The notes beneath the pieces are model-generated. The model saw only the letters and a list, made by a program, of their open reading frames with translations. It ran no database searches and was not told the origin of the DNA. This document shows positions 12,973 to 23,871 of a stretch of DNA of 64,000 nucleotides, piece by piece (positions within the stretch are counted from its first letter, which is position 1; the number at the start of each line of letters is the position of its first letter). The translations under genes and the position numbers were made by a program. The stretch spans positions 1 to 64,000 of the forward strand of contig NW_026112161.1 in the NCBI RefSeq assembly GCF_024679095.1. Direction: 5' to 3'. The stretch comes from Eriocheir sinensis. Taxonomy: Eukaryota; Arthropoda; Malacostraca; Decapoda; Varunidae.

Positions 12973-15900
12973 GCTCATAGTTCTGTCTTGAGCTACGTCT
13001 CCCTCGTCTGCTGGTATAGCCTCATCCTTGTTCAGGCGGCGGGAGCGGCGAGGAGTAGGTGCTTCTGGGTGGTCTTCGACGCCAGGTGTGAGGTCCTCGG
13101 CGGCGATGACAGCTGGGCGGAGGTGGCGCCGGTTCCGCCACAGAATACGGCCGCTCGGTAGCAGGATCTGGTACTGCCGTGACCTGCCACGGCCCATCAC
13201 CTTGCCCACCTTGTCCCAACGTTTGGACGTGTGGTCCTGGATGCGGACCTGCTGCGAGATCTGCAGGGCAGGCAGGGGGCGGGCGTGCTGGTTGTAGCGA
13301 GACGTGGTGTCCTCTGCTCGCTGTGCTGCACGGCGGTCGCACTCCTCCGACTTGGCCTGCCACTCCTGCTTGAATGACTCGGGGTGGGCTGGCACGCACG
13401 TGCGGAGGGGACGGCCGTACAAAATCTGGGCTGGGGAGCGTCCAGTGTGATTCGGGGTGTTGCGTATTTCGAGCAAACCCCTGTCGAACGGCTCGCAGTC
13501 GATGTTGCCTGAGGGAGCGACTTTCGTGATGAGGTGCTTGATTGACTTCACGGCTGCCTCAGCGTGTCCGTTCGACTGCGGGTGATAGGGTGACGTTACC
13601 ACGTGCTTCACTCCCCAACGCGCCAGGAACTCGGTGAAATCCCGACTGGTGAACTGGGGTCCTCCGTCGGTACGTAAACGCACGGGGACTCCCACATCCC
13701 GGAAATAGCACCGGAACTGGCGGATGGTGGCGGCGGTTGTAGTATCCCTGCCACAGGGGGCGACAGCAGGCCAACCCGACAGACGGTCTGCGATGATAAG
13801 GAACGCCTTTCCAGCCACGGTGAAGTGGTCTGCCGACACGGACTCGAATGGGCGTGTGGGGCGGTCATCGTTGAGGTAGGGCTCCTTCTGCTGGCTCGGC
13901 AACATCGTCTGGCAGGCATCACAGGCGCGGACGACGTTGGTGATGTCTGAATTTATTCCGGGCCAGAACACCGTCTGCTGCGCCCGGCGTTTGGTGGCTT
14001 CGGCTCCACGGTGACTGTCGTGCAAGCGGGCCAACACGGAGCGGCGCAGGGTGGCGGGGACCACGACGCGCGGGCCATAGAGCACAAGGTCACCGTCGCA
14101 GTACAGCTCGTCGCGTAGTTTCCAATACGGCAGGAGTGAGGGATGGAGATCGTACCGATGGCTTGGGAACCCATTTCGTACGCAGTCGAGCAGCCTGGTG
14201 TACGCCTCGTCGTCACGTGCGGCCTGCTGCAGTTCTTCCATCCTCCTGTCGTCTGTCGTGGCCTGTGTGTTGGGCTCGGCGAGTGTCTGGATAGCTCGGA
14301 GCGTAACCGCGGCCTTGACAGAGATGTCGGAGAGCATGTCGTCGTCGCTGCTGGGGTGGCTGACTGGATGACGGGAGAGTGCATCGGCGATACATAGAGT
14401 CTTTCCCGCACGCCACCGTGCTGTGAAGATGTACGGCGACAGCTTCTCCTTGAGACGCTGGAGTCGAGGATTTTCAACAGCGTCAAGGGTGTAGTTGTTC
14501 AGAATTGGTATGAGCGGGCGGTGGTCAGTCACATGTTCGAAGTGGTGCAGCCCTTTCAGGTAGAAGCTGCACTTCTGCATTGCCCAGACTGCTGCCAACA
14601 TCTCGAGCTCGATCGTGGCGTAGCGGGTCTCCGCGTCAGTAAGGAAGCGAGAGCCGCACTGAATGAGCCGGAACTTGCCTCCTCCGTGATCCTGCAGCAG
14701 AGCGTACCCGATGCCATTCAGCCGTGAGGCGTCGGTCTGTAGAGTGGTGGGTAATTGGGGGTCGAACATTGCCAACTGTGGTGGGGTAGATAAGGCTGCC
14801 TTGACCCTCTGGAAGGCTTCCTCGTGGTCGACAGTCCACACGAATGCACGTCGCGGGCTCATGAGAGGTCGTAGAGGTTGGGCCGCTGCGGAGATCTCTG
14901 GAGTAAACTCAGTCAGCTGGTTGACAAGACCCATAAATGACCTCAGGTCAGTAATGTTGGCTGGTGTAGGGAAGTCTGTGATGGCCCGTACTTTCTCAGG
15001 GTCTGCGTCGATTCCGTTGGCGGACAGTACGAAGCCACATAACTTCACCGCAGGCGCTGCTAAGATGAACTTCTCAGCATTGAGCGTAATGCCACTTGCT
15101 CGGCACCTGGCGAGGACGGTGTTGACATGGTGAAGATGTTGTAGATAATCCTCACCGTATACCAGCACGTCGTCCACTACCTTGACGCAGTTTGGGACTC
15201 CTTGCAGTGCCATGTCTCCACGGAGGCAAAAGGCGTCGCCTGTAGCAGCAAACCCCATAGGTCCGCGTAGGTACTTGTACCGGCCGTAGGGTGTGATAAA
15301 TGTTGTGAGTGGCTGGTCTTGTTCAGCCAGCTCAAGCTGCCAATATCCGCAGAGCGCATCGATGGTGGTGAAGTACCTGGCCTTAGGGTCGATGCTCCGA
15401 ACGGCTGCAAAGGGTGTGGGCGACGGGTGTGCGGGACGTGAAACTTGACTGTTGAGTTTCGACAAGTCCGTGGTTATGCGCACACCTCCGCTGGGCTTAG
15501 CTACTGCAACGAGTGGATGGCACCAGGGTGAAGGTTCGTCTCCTGTAGGGGTGATGATTCCCCGTGCTACCATTGACTCCAGTTCAGTCTTCACCGTTTC
15601 ACGGAAGGCCAGCGGGATCTGCCGAGGCGTGTGGATGGCAAACGGCGTCGCGTCCTCCCGGAGATGAATTCTCATCGGCGGCCCCGTCATCGGTCGAAGT
15701 TGTGAGCCGTGAAGGTCTGCCTTGGACACCAGCACGTCACTGTATTCCTTCACAAAATACGCCCTGGCTTCTGCAGGCGATGTGACGTTAGTGAAGGGAA
15801 GTGGTAGTGTGCTCTGTGCTCCGTTGGACGTGCACACGTTCGCATGCGTGACCTTGGCGATTGGCTGCGGGAAGCGTTCAGGAATCAGTGCTAGCTCCCG

Positions 15901-17511
15901 GCAGGCGTGGCATGACAGAAGTGGGTTCGGTGTGCCCTCGTGTACGTCCATCCACACGGTCGTCGTCTTCTGCTTCACACTGATCTCCACTTGCAACGAG
16001 CCAAGGGCAGGCGCCATGGGCGACCCGTCGGCTGTGTACTTTGGGTCGGTGGGTGATGGCTGAAGGTCACTGATGGACAATCCGAGGCTTCGAAGATGCT
16101 CGGGTCCGATTACTGTCACATCGGCGCCCGTGTCCGGCAGCATGGACAGAACGCCCGATCCTTTGTGGTGGGTGACAGTGACAGAGATGGTAGGAGGGGG
16201 CATGGGCGGGGCACGAGATGTGGAGTGAACGCGCCTCACACTGCTGCGGTTGTTCGACTCCGTAGATCCTTGCTCTCGCCTTTCCTTCGTCTTCTCACTC
16301 CCTGATGCTTTGGATTTCCGGCAATGCTGGTCGTAATGCCCCGTGATTCCGCATTTGCCACAGGAAGCGTTCTTGGCTGGGCACCGCGATGTGCGTGCCC
16401 AATGCCCTCTCTTACCGCAATTGTGGCACATTGAGTCCGCAGCTGGGCATTTTCCTTTGACATGAGACTTGTTGGAACTGTGGCAGGCTTCCTTGGTAGG
16501 CGTAGGTGACCTTGCCTTCCTCTGCTTCAGCTTCTTGTCTCGCTTGTACTGAGACGTTGCGCGTACAGCAGGTGAGGGTGAAGCTATAGCAGACGCCGTA
16601 TTTCTGGCTGCCTCAAATGCGTAGCACTGCTTCACCACGTCGTCAAGGGAGTGCGTAGGGATGGTGCCGATGAGTTCTTGAACTAACTCCGTATCGCGCA
16701 CACCCATTAGCAGTACTTGTTTTAACTGAGTCTCCTCGCATCCGTTGTCGCCTGACTTGCATATGTCCACGGCTTCAGCAAGGCTCTTGACGCGGACATA
16801 GAAGTCGTCAAATGTCTCTCCCGCCGCCTGCTTGCAGCTGAACAGGTCCCTGCGACGTATGGCCTCGTTCGTCTTGCTCTTGATGTGGGCTTCTAGGGCG
16901 TCCAACACCTCAGTGACGGGCTTGGTGTTGTCGCAAGGGACTTGGAGGCGGTATTCCAGTGTATGCAGCACATCCGAGGAGAGACACATCCGTAGCTGGA
17001 TATGCTGCTTCGGTGGGGAGAGAGTTGACAGGTCGATCATGGTTGCGTAATCCGTCCATTTCCTGCGCCACTCCCGAAACGCCTGAAAGTTAACGTCTGA
17101 GAGTAAGGGTGGCGGAGGATGTATAACGGCCTTGGTTGGCTGGGCGGGGCGGGGCGGAGTGTCTCGCTCCGGAGGCTGTGTCGACGACAGCTGCTGGCCC
17201 GTGAGGGCGGTCAGAAGCTCACGAAATTCTTCCCTTCGCTGTGCATCTTCAACTCGACGTCGTTCCGCCTCCTCTGCCCGTCGCCTGTCCTCGTCTTGGC
17301 GCCGCCTGTCCTCATCTTGGCGCCGCCTGTCCTCGTCTTCGCGCCGCCTGTCTTCGAGGAACTTGATGAGCTGCAGAGTGTCCATGGGCGGTTCTTGCTG
17401 TGGTAGTGGCTGCTCCGCTTCGGCTTGCTGTCGTGTCTGTGGCATGCTAGTCAATACAGACAGAGAACGGGTCAACCCCTCGAGAACTCCTCTGTAAGAC
17501 TGCAAGGTCAA
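12970..17511 (-). CDS. Ty3/gypsy gag-pol polyprotein, 1513 aa, intact
   Basis: A single open frame starts at ATG (17511) and ends at TAA. In order it holds: a charged Arg/Glu/Asp coiled-coil-like repeat (residues about 50-90); Gag capsid; two CCHC knuckles (CHNCGKRGH near 363, CGKCGITGH near 385); aspartic protease LPDTGADVTVIG (about 459); RT with FTTIDALCGYWQL and VVDDVLVYG (about 778); RNase H with LQTDASRLNG and TDHRPL; and integrase with an HHCC zinc finger (about 1160-1205). The integrase DDE core has SADHF, RTDGGPQF and a Glu in HPQSNGHAEAA. A GPY/F-like module follows. Gag and Pol share one frame with no programmed shift. No disrupting mutation was seen. Confidence 0.95.
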   Translation of the reverse strand: MTLQSYRGVLEGLTRSLSVLTSMPQTRQQAEAEQPLPQQEPPMDTLQLIKFLEDRRREDEDRRRQDEDRRRQDEDRRRAEEAERRRVEDAQRREEFRELLTALTGQQLSSTQPPERDTPPRPAQPTKAVIHPPPPLLSDVNFQAFREWRRKWTDYATMIDLSTLSPPKQHIQLRMCLSSDVLHTLEYRLQVPCDNTKPVTEVLDALEAHIKSKTNEAIRRRDLFSCKQAAGETFDDFYVRVKSLAEAVDICKSGDNGCEETQLKQVLLMGVRDTELVQELIGTIPTHSLDDVVKQCYAFEAARNTASAIASPSPAVRATSQYKRDKKLKQRKARSPTPTKEACHSSNKSHVKGKCPAADSMCHNCGKRGHWARTSRCPAKNASCGKCGITGHYDQHCRKSKASGSEKTKERREQGSTESNNRSSVRRVHSTSRAPPMPPPTISVTVTHHKGSGVLSMLPDTGADVTVIGPEHLRSLGLSISDLQPSPTDPKYTADGSPMAPALGSLQVEISVKQKTTTVWMDVHEGTPNPLLSCHACRELALIPERFPQPIAKVTHANVCTSNGAQSTLPLPFTNVTSPAEARAYFVKEYSDVLVSKADLHGSQLRPMTGPPMRIHLREDATPFAIHTPRQIPLAFRETVKTELESMVARGIITPTGDEPSPWCHPLVAVAKPSGGVRITTDLSKLNSQVSRPAHPSPTPFAAVRSIDPKARYFTTIDALCGYWQLELAEQDQPLTTFITPYGRYKYLRGPMGFAATGDAFCLRGDMALQGVPNCVKVVDDVLVYGEDYLQHLHHVNTVLARCRASGITLNAEKFILAAPAVKLCGFVLSANGIDADPEKVRAITDFPTPANITDLRSFMGLVNQLTEFTPEISAAAQPLRPLMSPRRAFVWTVDHEEAFQRVKAALSTPPQLAMFDPQLPTTLQTDASRLNGIGYALLQDHGGGKFRLIQCGSRFLTDAETRYATIELEMLAAVWAMQKCSFYLKGLHHFEHVTDHRPLIPILNNYTLDAVENPRLQRLKEKLSPYIFTARWRAGKTLCIADALSRHPVSHPSSDDDMLSDISVKAAVTLRAIQTLAEPNTQATTDDRRMEELQQAARDDEAYTRLLDCVRNGFPSHRYDLHPSLLPYWKLRDELYCDGDLVLYGPRVVVPATLRRSVLARLHDSHRGAEATKRRAQQTVFWPGINSDITNVVRACDACQTMLPSQQKEPYLNDDRPTRPFESVSADHFTVAGKAFLIIADRLSGWPAVAPCGRDTTTAATIRQFRCYFRDVGVPVRLRTDGGPQFTSRDFTEFLARWGVKHVVTSPYHPQSNGHAEAAVKSIKHLITKVAPSGNIDCEPFDRGLLEIRNTPNHTGRSPAQILYGRPLRTCVPAHPESFKQEWQAKSEECDRRAAQRAEDTTSRYNQHARPLPALQISQQVRIQDHTSKRWDKVGKVMGRGRSRQYQILLPSGRILWRNRRHLRPAVIAAEDLTPGVEDHPEAPTPRRSRRLNKDEAIPADEGDVAQDRTMS
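17281..17360 (-). repeat. 21-bp in-frame tandem repeat in gag
   Basis: A repeat of about 21 bp (core CGCCTGTCCTC plus TCTTGGCG on the plus strand) recurs about four times. It encodes the seven-residue E-D-R-R-R-x-D pattern. Copy number may vary between elements without breaking the frame. Confidence 0.8.
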
Positions 17512-17933
17512 GGACTTGAGCCGCCGTGTACGTGGAACAGCTGTTCGGGTGCGTCAGTGGGGCAAGTGTGTGCGTATGTACGTGTATGGGTGTCCGGTGC
17601 ACGGTCAGCGCGCTTGTCGTCGCGCCGCCGCCGTGATACTTCAGTGCTGCCTCAGGCCCAGGGCTCAGTGCGGAAGGATGTACTGCGCTGCGCTCTGCTC
17701 GGTCGTGGGAAGGCGAGGGACTGCGTGCCTTCATGGGTGGGCCACGATCGCAGAAAGCACAGGCACTAAAAAATACACCCACTGCACTGCACTGGACACT
17801 GTATGATCCACAGGGGGCGCGGCGGTCCGTCGTCACAGGCTCACAAAGGATGAGGCCGCGCCATCTTGAGCTGAACCGCTGGGCAGTGGCTGGTGCGCGT
17901 CACTTCTCTGGCTGTCCCTCTGCACTCTAAGTA

Positions 17934-17949
17934 GCTTTCCACTGCGCCA
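17934..17949 (-). promoter_or_regulatory. Primer-binding site, tRNA-Ser type
   Basis: Immediately inside the 5' LTR the minus strand reads TGGCGCAGTGGAAAGC. The first 11 bases differ at one position from TGGCGCAGTCG, the PBS complementary to the tRNA-Ser 3' end used by several insect gypsy elements. The tRNA identity is inferred. About 420 bp of leader separate it from the gag start. Confidence 0.75.
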
Positions 17950-18162
17950 TGTGTGTTGTAGTGATGTCCAGGTGTTGAAGTAACACGTGAGAGTCCGTAG
18001 GTTCGTTTACTGCTACTTAAACTAGAGTACAGAGGCACAGAGTTGGGAGGGCACGGAGGCCTCCCGTTGAGTCGAGCGCTACCCGGCAACTAACTGTCCC
18101 TTGTTGCTACCCGCCTGAGGGCGGCGTTGTTGCCACGTAGTGTGATATTTCGACATACCACA
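17950..18162 (-). repeat. 5' LTR of the Ty3/gypsy element
   Basis: The 213-bp LTR is identical to the 3' LTR except for one C/T difference (GTAGGTTCG against GTAGGTCCG) and the single-A indel. It should contain the element promoter; no TATA box stands out. Confidence 0.95.
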
Positions 18163-18167
18163 GTATT

Positions 18168-18480
18168 AACTTCCTTCTTATCAATTGTATGTTTTCGTTA
18201 AGGTTCCTCTAATATTTCTACTAATTGTGTGCTTCTTTAACTTCACATGTTCTCATAATGTTTCCCTTGCCTTCTCTTTTACTTGATTTCTTAGCTCCTG
18301 CTCTGTATGAAGTCCGCGTTTTTGTGTAGGAATTTGGTATTAGGTTCCCTCTCTATCAATTATGTTTCTTTGGTTTAGGAGCTTTTCCATTTAACAAATT
18401 ATCCCTAATGCTATACCTGCGCTTTCTCTCACAGATATTACTTACGGTTTTCATTTTATATGATTTGATTCACTGTGTAT
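18168..18480 (+). repeat. Degenerate tandem satellite, right part
   Basis: This continues the 12130-12736 array after the retrotransposon, with TATCAATTGTATG, TAGGAATTTGGTATTAGG and AGCTCCTGCTC blocks in the same orientation. It fades out before 18590. Confidence 0.65.
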
Positions 18481-18593
18481 TGACAGCAAAGGTTATGTAA
18501 ATTTGCACCTGAATAACTGATCTTCTGTTGGTTTTCTTTTCTTCCTTTTATACTCACCAAGAAGGGAGACTTGCTTTATCTTTATGATTTATT

Positions 18594-18868
18594 TTTTATT
18601 ACAGCAAAGGAAACAGCTCAAGGGCAAAATCAAAGGTAACAGTAATGAAAAAAAGCCCGCTAATCACTGCTCCTATAAAAAAACATTTCAGAGGAGTGGC
18701 CGAAAGAGAGGTGTCCTGATACTCTCCTCATGAAAGAATTCAAGTCGTAGGCAGGAGGAAATACAGAAGAAGTAAGATTGTTCCAGAGTTTACCTGCGTG
18801 AGGGATGAAAGTGTGAAGATGCTGGTTAACTCTTGCGTAAGAGATTTGGACAGTAAAGGGATGAGCTT
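18594..18868 (-). mobile_element. LINE-A 3'-end fragment
   Basis: About 275 bp match the 3' UTR and the last codons of LINE-A on the minus strand (poly-T side, AGCCCGC, then the conserved KLWNNL region). Homology stops at GATGAGCTTGAGTGATAG, where R1 repeats begin. This is a severely 5'-truncated copy. Confidence 0.8.
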
Positions 18869-19680
18869 GAGTGATAGTTTGACAAGGCTTACACACCCAC
18901 ACACACATTTGGTAAGGCTTTCGCAGAGGTTGTGTTAGTACTTCCATTCGTAATATCGTGGGCCTAGTGATAGTTTGGCAAGGCTTACACACCCACACAC
19001 ACACTTGGTAAGGCTTTCGCAGAGGTTGTGTTAGTACTACGGGTAGGCGGTGGCCGAACTGGTAGCGTACTGGGCTCACATTCACCGCGTGATGGACGAC
19101 GCGGGTTCGAATCCCCACGCTACCACTCGGATTTTTCAGTCACCGCCGAGTGGCTTAAAACTACCCACATGCTGTCCTGAAGACCACCCATCAACCCGGA
19201 CTCTAGAGGAAGCCGTCCAAGCGAATAAAGAACGAGTTCCGGGGGGCAGCATGAGCCAATGCAAGATGGCGCCACTATAAACACTAGCCTGCGCCAGAAC
19301 GGGCTGGGCCGACCATCAGGCCCCACCTGGAAGAAGCCTTGGGCCGACCATCAGGCCCCACCAGGAAGATGCCTACCGGCGCAACAGGCAAACGACGTAA
19401 AAAAAAAAAAAAAAAAATTCCATTCGTAGTATCATGAGCTTAGTGATATGATAGTTTGGCAAGGCTTACACACCCACACACACACTTGGTAAGGCTTTCG
19501 CAGAGGTTGTGTTAGTACTTCCATTCGTAGTATCATGAGCCTAGTGATAGTTTGGCAAGACTTACACACACACTTGGTAAGGCTTTCGCAGAGGTTGTGT
19601 TAGTACTTCCATTCGTAATATAATGGGCCTTGTGATAGTTTGGCAAGGCTTCTGCACTATGCACGTGGAAAACACTCATG
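18869..19680 (-). repeat. R1 repeat, tandem copies interrupted by a SINE
   Basis: Units of about 95-105 bp (landmarks CTAGTGATAGTTTGGCAAGG, ACACACTTGGTAAGGC, TTTCGCAGAGGTTGTG, TTAGTACTTCCATTCG) start near 18869, 18963, 19441, 19545 and 19627. The second unit is cut by the SINE at 19041-19417. R1 occurs in opposite orientation at 51735-52210, 54721-54870 and 56655-56815, each time as one or a few copies. Confidence 0.75.
19041..19417 (+). mobile_element. SINE-1 copy a, tRNA-derived, full length
   Basis: The head reads like a tRNA gene. An A box (TGGCCGAACTGGTAGCG, 19051-19067) and a B box (GGTTCGAATCC, 19104-19114) lie 37 bp apart. A tRNA-unrelated body follows, containing a roughly 30-bp direct duplication (GGGCCGACCATCAGGCCCC twice), and a poly-A tail ends at 19417. 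Transcription would be by RNA polymerase III. No clear target duplication is visible. Confidence 0.85.
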
Positions 19681-19976
19681 AGAACCAGCTTATCTTCGTT
19701 GTGGCCTTGGGAGATAGTTATTAGAGCCGAAAGCTTCTGGGAATACGAACCTTACAGGCAGGAATGATGATGCTTGACGACCATACGAGTATTTGCCTTT
19801 TGCTTCCATGCATGCAGCTTCGGTTTATCGGGTTCCTTAGTCTTCCTTCCCTTCCCTCGCTCGCTAGCCAATAGTTTTTTTTATCGACGTTTTATTTTTA
19901 ATTATATTTTTACGTCTCTTTTCTTTTCTTTTTTTTCTTTTTTATGTAGCCCACCTTTCCACCCCCATGGTAACTG

Positions 19977-20056
19977 ATAGGTCGCGAACCCATACACACC
20001 AGGCACTCTGCCGAAGCGCAAGGCCGAGACGCTACCACGGGACCACGGGAGCCCGC
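19977..20056 (-). mobile_element. SINE-3 tRNA-like head
   Basis: On the minus strand the block has an A-box-like GTGGTCCCGTGGTAGCGTC and a B-box-like GGGTTCGCGACC with tRNA-like spacing. The arms do not fold into a proper acceptor stem, so I call it a tRNA-derived SINE head and not a tRNA gene. The body after the head is not recognised. Confidence 0.45.
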
Positions 20057-20107
20057 CTTCTTACTTCCTTTTCTGTAGTTTTCTTTTTGTATTTAAAAGG
20101 AAGTATA

Positions 20108-20800
<693 letters not shown>

Positions 20801-20945
20801 CTTGTGTTCCTCTCCTCCTCTTCCTCTTGTGTTCCTCTCCTCCTCTTCCTCTTGTGTTCCTCTCCTCCTCTTCCCCTTGTGTTCCTCTCCTCCTCTTCCT
20901 CTTGTGTTCCTCTCCTCCTCTTCCCCTTGTGTTTCTCTCCTCTAC
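20801..20945. repeat. 25-bp minisatellite, about 5.8 units
   Basis: The unit CTTGTGTTCCTCTCCTCCTC plus TTCCT starts at 20801, 20826, 20851, 20876, 20901 and 20926, with single-base variants. Confidence 0.95.
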
Positions 20946-21430
20946 TAGGGGTTGCTCAATCACTGTTTCTGTGAATTGATAAATATCACATTAATAAATA
21001 TGCAGATTAATTAATGCAACTGAAAAAGGACATGATCAATCTGTGAAGGCATGTCTAATGAAGAGTGAACATAACAAACCTTCCTCATATAATACCGAAG
21101 CACATAAGTTTACAGATATACTCCGGTAGGTAGAGTTAGCTTTTGGGTAGCGTGACACTTGTCCATGGAGCCAGAGTTACCTGGGACGGGCTATACAATT
21201 AATTCAGTCTCACTGAGTTAGACGTTGATTTGACACAAAGTCGTATCAGCAAAACCCCATGATTCTGCGAAGGAACTTATTACCAAAAGTGTCAATATTT
21301 CCTGTCTCACAGGAAAGGTTTGCAGTTAAAGTCTGACTGAAAAACTATAAAAGATGATTGAAGGTAGAATCAGTTAACATTGATGCTTTTTAGATAGAAA
21401 AGAGTGTCTAGATCATCTCTTACTTTTTAT
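20946..21430. other. Unassigned sequence
   Basis: No gene, SINE head or repeat was recognised between the minisatellite and the next SINE. Confidence 0.4.
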
Positions 21431-21786
21431 GTTGCTACCTAATGCGCCGGTAGGCATCTTTCCGGTGGGGCCTGATGGTCGGCCCAAGGCTTCCTCCAGG
21501 TGGGGCCTGATGGTCGGCCCAGCCCGTTCTGGCGCAGGCGAGTGTTTATAGTGGTGCCATCTTGCATTGGCTCATGCTGCTCCCCGGCACTCGTTCTTGA
21601 TTCGCTTGGACGGCTTCCTCTAGAGTCCGGGTTGATGGGTGGTATTCAGGACAGCATGTGGGTAGTTTTAAGCCACTCGGCGGTGACTGAAAAATCCGAG
21701 GTGGTAGCGTGGGGATTCGAACCCGTGTCGTCCATCACGCGGTGAATGTGGGCCCAATATGCTAAAAGTTCAGCCACCGCCTACCC
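21431..21786 (-). mobile_element. SINE-1 copy b
   Basis: This is an inverted copy of 19041-19417. It has the duplicated GGGGCCTGATGGTCGGCCC body, B box complement GGATTCGAACCC and terminal CCGCCTACCC. The A box is mutated (AAAAGTTCAGCC in place of the usual CAGTTCGGCC). It abuts a truncated LINE-A starting at about 21790. Confidence 0.85.
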
Positions 21787-21789
21787 TAT

Positions 21790-22876
21790 TACATAGACGA
21801 TCACTGTTCTTCCCCTAGACCTATCAACAGTGGTGTTCCACAGGGCTCTGTCCTATCACTCACTCTCTTCCTGTTATTCATCAATGATCTTTCCATAATA
21901 AACTGTCCTGTCCACTCATACGCCGACGACTCCATTCTGCATTATTCAACTTCTTTCAGTAGAAGACCCTCTCTACAGGAAGTACACGACTCCAGACTGG
22001 AGGCTGCAGAACGTTTAACCTCAGACCTTGCTATCATTTCCGATTGGGGCAGAAGGAACCTTGTGTCCTTCAATGCCTCAAAAACTCAATTTCTCCACCT
22101 ATCAACTCGACACAATCTTCCAAACACCTATCCCCTATTCTTCGACAACACTCAGCTATCACCATCTTCAACACTAAACATCCTCGGTCTATCCTTAACT
22201 TAAAATCTCAACTGGAAACTTCACATCTCCTCTCTCGCTAAATCAGCTTCCTAGAGGTTAGGCGTTCTGTATCGTTTCCGCCAGTTCTTCTCCCCCGCGC
22301 AGTTGCTATCCATATACAGGGGCCTTGTCCGCCCTCGTATGGAGTGTACATCTCACGTGTGGGGGGGCTCCACTCACACAGCTCTTCTGGGCAGAGTGGA
22401 GTCTGAGGCTCTTCGTCTCATCAGCTCTCCTCCTCATACTCTAGTCTTCTACCTCTTAAATTCTGTCGCGATGTTGCCTCTCTTTCTATCTTCTATCGAT
22501 ATGTCCACGCTGACTACTCTTCTGAACTTGATAACTGCATGCCTCCCCCCCTCCCGCGGCCCCGCTGCACACGACTTTCTACTCATGCTCATCCCTATAT
22601 TGTCCAAACTCCTTATGCAAGAGTTAACCAGCATCTTCACTCTTTCATCCCTCACGCTGGTAAACTCTGGAACAATCTTCCTTCATCTGTATTTCCTCCT
22701 GCCTACGACTTGAACTCTTTCAAGAGAAGGGTGTCAGGACACCTTTCCTCCCGAAATTGACCTCTCTTTCGGCCACCTCTTATGATTCTTTTTTTAGGAG
22801 CAGCAAGTAGCGGGCTTTTTTTTTATTATTGTTTCCTTTTTTGTGTGTGCCCTTGAGCTGCCTCCTTTGTTGTAAA
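21790..22876 (+). mobile_element. LINE-A 3' half, 5'-truncated
   Basis: It begins at the VDGHCSS codons of LINE-A RT. It continues through the region coding GVPQGSV and YADDS (about 21920-21935), the C-terminal region and the 3' UTR, and ends in a poly-A that merges with short TA repeats. Stops and frameshifts break the ORF (for example TAA near 22200), while 22303-22760 is still open in two overlapping frames. Confidence 0.8.
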
Positions 22877-22961
22877 AAAAAATATATATATATATTTATT
22901 ACATAAAATGAATAAAAATCGATGTAGCCCTTATGGACCTTGAAAAAACATTTAAATTAGC

Positions 22962-23260
22962 CTCTGTGGTGCAGCAGTTAATATGCCTAGCTATAAATCC
23001 ATAGGCATTGGTTTGAATTACTGTCTGGGGCAGTCAGTGTGTAGCTCACCCAGCTGTTCACCCTCCCTCTCGGGCTGGCCAGTAAATGGGTACCTGGGGA
23101 AAGTAAACTGTGGTAACCCGGATGTCATTCTGGCCTTGTGTCCCAGGGTATTGGGCGCCCCTCCCTCCCTTTCTGCCTATTGCGCCAGTAGGCTTTTCTT
23201 GGTGGGACCTGATGGTCAGCCCCAGCCCATTGTGACGCAGGCACTTAAGACACACCAAAA
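22962..23260 (+). mobile_element. SINE-2, tRNA-derived
   Basis: The A box region GCCTCTGTGGTGCAGCAG begins near 22962. A degenerate B box GGTTTGAATTAC follows at about 23011. The body includes CACCCAGCTGTTCACCC, GGCTGGCCAGTAAATGGG and a 3' stretch, ATTGCGCCAGTAGGC to GACCTGATGGTCAGCCCC, that resembles the SINE-1 body. It differs from SINE-1 in its tRNA head. It could be a chimera of two SINE families. Confidence 0.6.
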
Positions 23261-23354
23261 TGGGATTTCACGAATTTCTCCCATGGGTAATTTTAAATTA
23301 AATGCAGTCTCAGTCAATTGATTCCTGCCATGCCAACCATCCCTCTCCCACGCC

Positions 23355-23788
<434 letters not shown>

Positions 23789-23866
<78 letters not shown>
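23789..23866. repeat. (AT)n microsatellite following SINE-1c
   Basis: About 78 bp of TA dinucleotides grow out of the SINE poly-A and end in CATACATACATA. Confidence 0.97.

Positions 23867-23871
<5 letters not shown>

Larger units (their letters stand above)
12742..18162 (-). mobile_element. Complete Ty3/gypsy LTR retrotransposon, 5,421 bp
   Basis: Two LTRs (12742-12955 and 17950-18162) flank one gag-pol ORF on the minus strand. A 5-bp target duplication GTATT occurs at 12737-12741 and 18163-18167. A primer-binding site and a polypurine tract are both in place. The LTRs differ by one base substitution and one single-base indel, so the insertion is recent. There is no env ORF. The element interrupts the tandem satellite. 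All visible structural requirements for an autonomous element are present. Confidence 0.95.

Noticed and set aside
13022..17930. Numerous ORFs antisense or out of frame to gag-pol
   Set aside because: They are shadows of the GC-rich Ty3/gypsy coding frame, which has full domain support on the minus strand.
19041..19130. True tRNA genes at the SINE heads (also 21700, 22962, 54640 and 19977)
   Set aside because: A and B boxes are present, but the arms do not form a proper cloverleaf and acceptor stem. The units continue into SINE bodies with poly-A.
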